Source: JAPLUA01 sp964625855 (lineage in GTDB: Bacteria > Verrucomicrobiota > Verrucomicrobiia > Limisphaerales > UBA8199). Taken from it: a stretch of 64,000 bases of DNA. The translations under genes and the position numbers were made by a program. The notes under the pieces were generated by a model that did no database searches, had not been told where the DNA came from, and saw only the letters and a program-made list of their open reading frames with translations. The stretch lies in contig CAZVFC010000007.1 in the NCBI GenBank assembly GCA_964625855.1, forward strand, positions 62,001-126,000, read 5' to 3'. Shown piece after piece: positions 63,378 to 64,000 of the stretch; position 1 is the first letter of the stretch, and the number at the start of each line of letters is the position of its first letter.

Positions 63378-64000
63378 ATGAAACCATCAAACGAGGTCTC
63401 GCAAGTCGTGTTGCCCCGCGCGACGGTCGAAGCGCATCTGCCCGACGGGCGTGTCCTCTCCGGCCCGCGCAACACGCCCGTCGGCTCCTTTTTCAAAGTG
63501 CTGCCCGAGTGGAACCCGCACGATCCCATCGTCGGCGCCGTGGTCAACGGCGAGCTGCGCGAACTCACCTACCCTATCGAGCTGGACGCCCGTGTGCGCC
63601 TGGTCCGGATGTCCGATCCGGACGGCTCGGGCATTTACCGCCGCTCGGTTACCTTCCTGCTCGTGGCGGCCTTCGAGGAGGTCTTCCCCGCGGCTGATAT
63701 TGCCATTGATCACTCAATGTCTTCGGGCGGCTTCTACTGCTCGGTGATCAACCGCGGCCCGCTGTCCAAAGAGGAGTTGGCCGCGGTTGAGACCCGGATG
63801 AGGGAACTGGTCAAGGCGGACCTGCCATTCGAGCGCAAGGTGGTGCCGGTGCAGGAAGCGATTGAGTACTTCCAATCCAAACAGCAGCACGAGAAGGTTC
63901 AGCTCCTGAGCTATCGCAGCAAGGGGACGCTGGGGCTGTACAAACTGGGCGACCACTGCGATTACCACCACGGCTACATGGTGCCTGCCACCGGCTTCCT
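63378..64000 (+). CDS. Nucleoside kinase with TGS/ThrRS-like N-terminus (partial)
   Basis: Open from the ATG at 63378 to the window edge (about 207 residues seen). The N-terminus looks like a TGS-type domain (PRATVEAHLPDGRVLSG), followed by the second additional domain of threonyl-tRNA synthetase (IDHSMSSGGFYC, GDHCDYHHGYMVP). In proteins of this layout a uridine-kinase-like P-loop domain follows, as in bacterial nucleoside kinases with a ThrRS-like front. The kinase part lies outside the window, so a true ThrRS fragment cannot be excluded; the HHGYMVP wording favours the kinase fusion. Confidence 0.75.
   Translation, partial: MKPSNEVSQVVLPRATVEAHLPDGRVLSGPRNTPVGSFFKVLPEWNPHDPIVGAVVNGELRELTYPIELDARVRLVRMSDPDGSGIYRRSVTFLLVAAFEEVFPAADIAIDHSMSSGGFYCSVINRGPLSKEELAAVETRMRELVKADLPFERKVVPVQEAIEYFQSKQQHEKVQLLSYRSKGTLGLYKLGDHCDYHHGYMVPATGF

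Noticed and set aside
1..64000. tRNA, rRNA, transposase, integrase, toxin-antitoxin or restriction genes
   Set aside because: I looked for these and saw none; cloverleaf detection by eye is limited, so a tRNA could be missed.

Overview
This is a high-GC chromosomal stretch that looks like a member of the Verrucomicrobiota (PVC superphylum), probably from the soil or freshwater Pedosphaera/Limisphaera side. The reasons are gene content: several secreted sulfatases, a giant autotransporter-associated beta-strand-repeat protein, an ECF sigma factor paired with a zinc-ribbon Ser/Thr kinase, a DUF6807 protein, a bacterial alpha-2-macroglobulin next to pbpC, and FecR next to a CHASE2 cyclase. The taxon is an inference from family distribution; there is no rRNA or tRNA in the window. 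Layout: 0-2 kb holds a coiled-coil protein, a lipoate ligase-like protein and endonuclease III. 2-6 kb holds a secreted tandem alpha/beta-hydrolase, a DUF6807 protein and a metallophosphoesterase. 6-14.5 kb is a minus-strand pair of alpha-2-macroglobulin lipoprotein and penicillin-binding protein 1C. 14.8-16.1 kb is a GH13 enzyme. 16.4-33.9 kb is the most unusual region: two colinear copies of a comEC-like gene exactly 15,132 bp apart bracket five intact secreted sulfatases, a retropepsin/PDZ lipoprotein, a Sel1-repeat lipoprotein, decayed sulfatase and sialidase-like pieces, and dispersed repeats. The second comEC copy is broken by one extra G in a G7 run, and the two copies share a 659-bp identical core, the mark of gene conversion. 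34-36 kb has a fused PabB-PabC. 36-42 kb has a PD40 beta-propeller, a TM2 protein, a Ser/Thr kinase, an ECF sigma factor and a DUF4434-like glycosidase; a 33-bp perfect inverted repeat lies between the last two. 42-51.7 kb encodes two very large secreted proteins (beta-strand-repeat; BNR-4/LamG). 51.8-56.9 kb is a glycogen operon, glgB-GH57-glgA. 57-64 kb has an O-antigen-ligase-like protein with a TPR tail, FecR, a CHASE2 adenylate/guanylate cyclase, an alpha/beta hydrolase lipoprotein and the start of a nucleoside kinase with threonyl-tRNA-synthetase-like domains. Functionally the window combines degradation of sulfated or acylated polysaccharide (sulfatases, esterase-like hydrolase, BNR-4 protein, DUF4434 protein), storage of glucose as glycogen (glgA, glgB, GH57, GH13) and envelope maintenance (PBP1C/A2M, O-antigen ligase). 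I found no CRISPR array, prophage, transposase or obvious defence system. The best candidates for something unusual are the duplicated comEC genes with a degenerate lactamase-like domain, the repeat element read in frame through pbpC, and the long inverted repeat at 40.8 kb.
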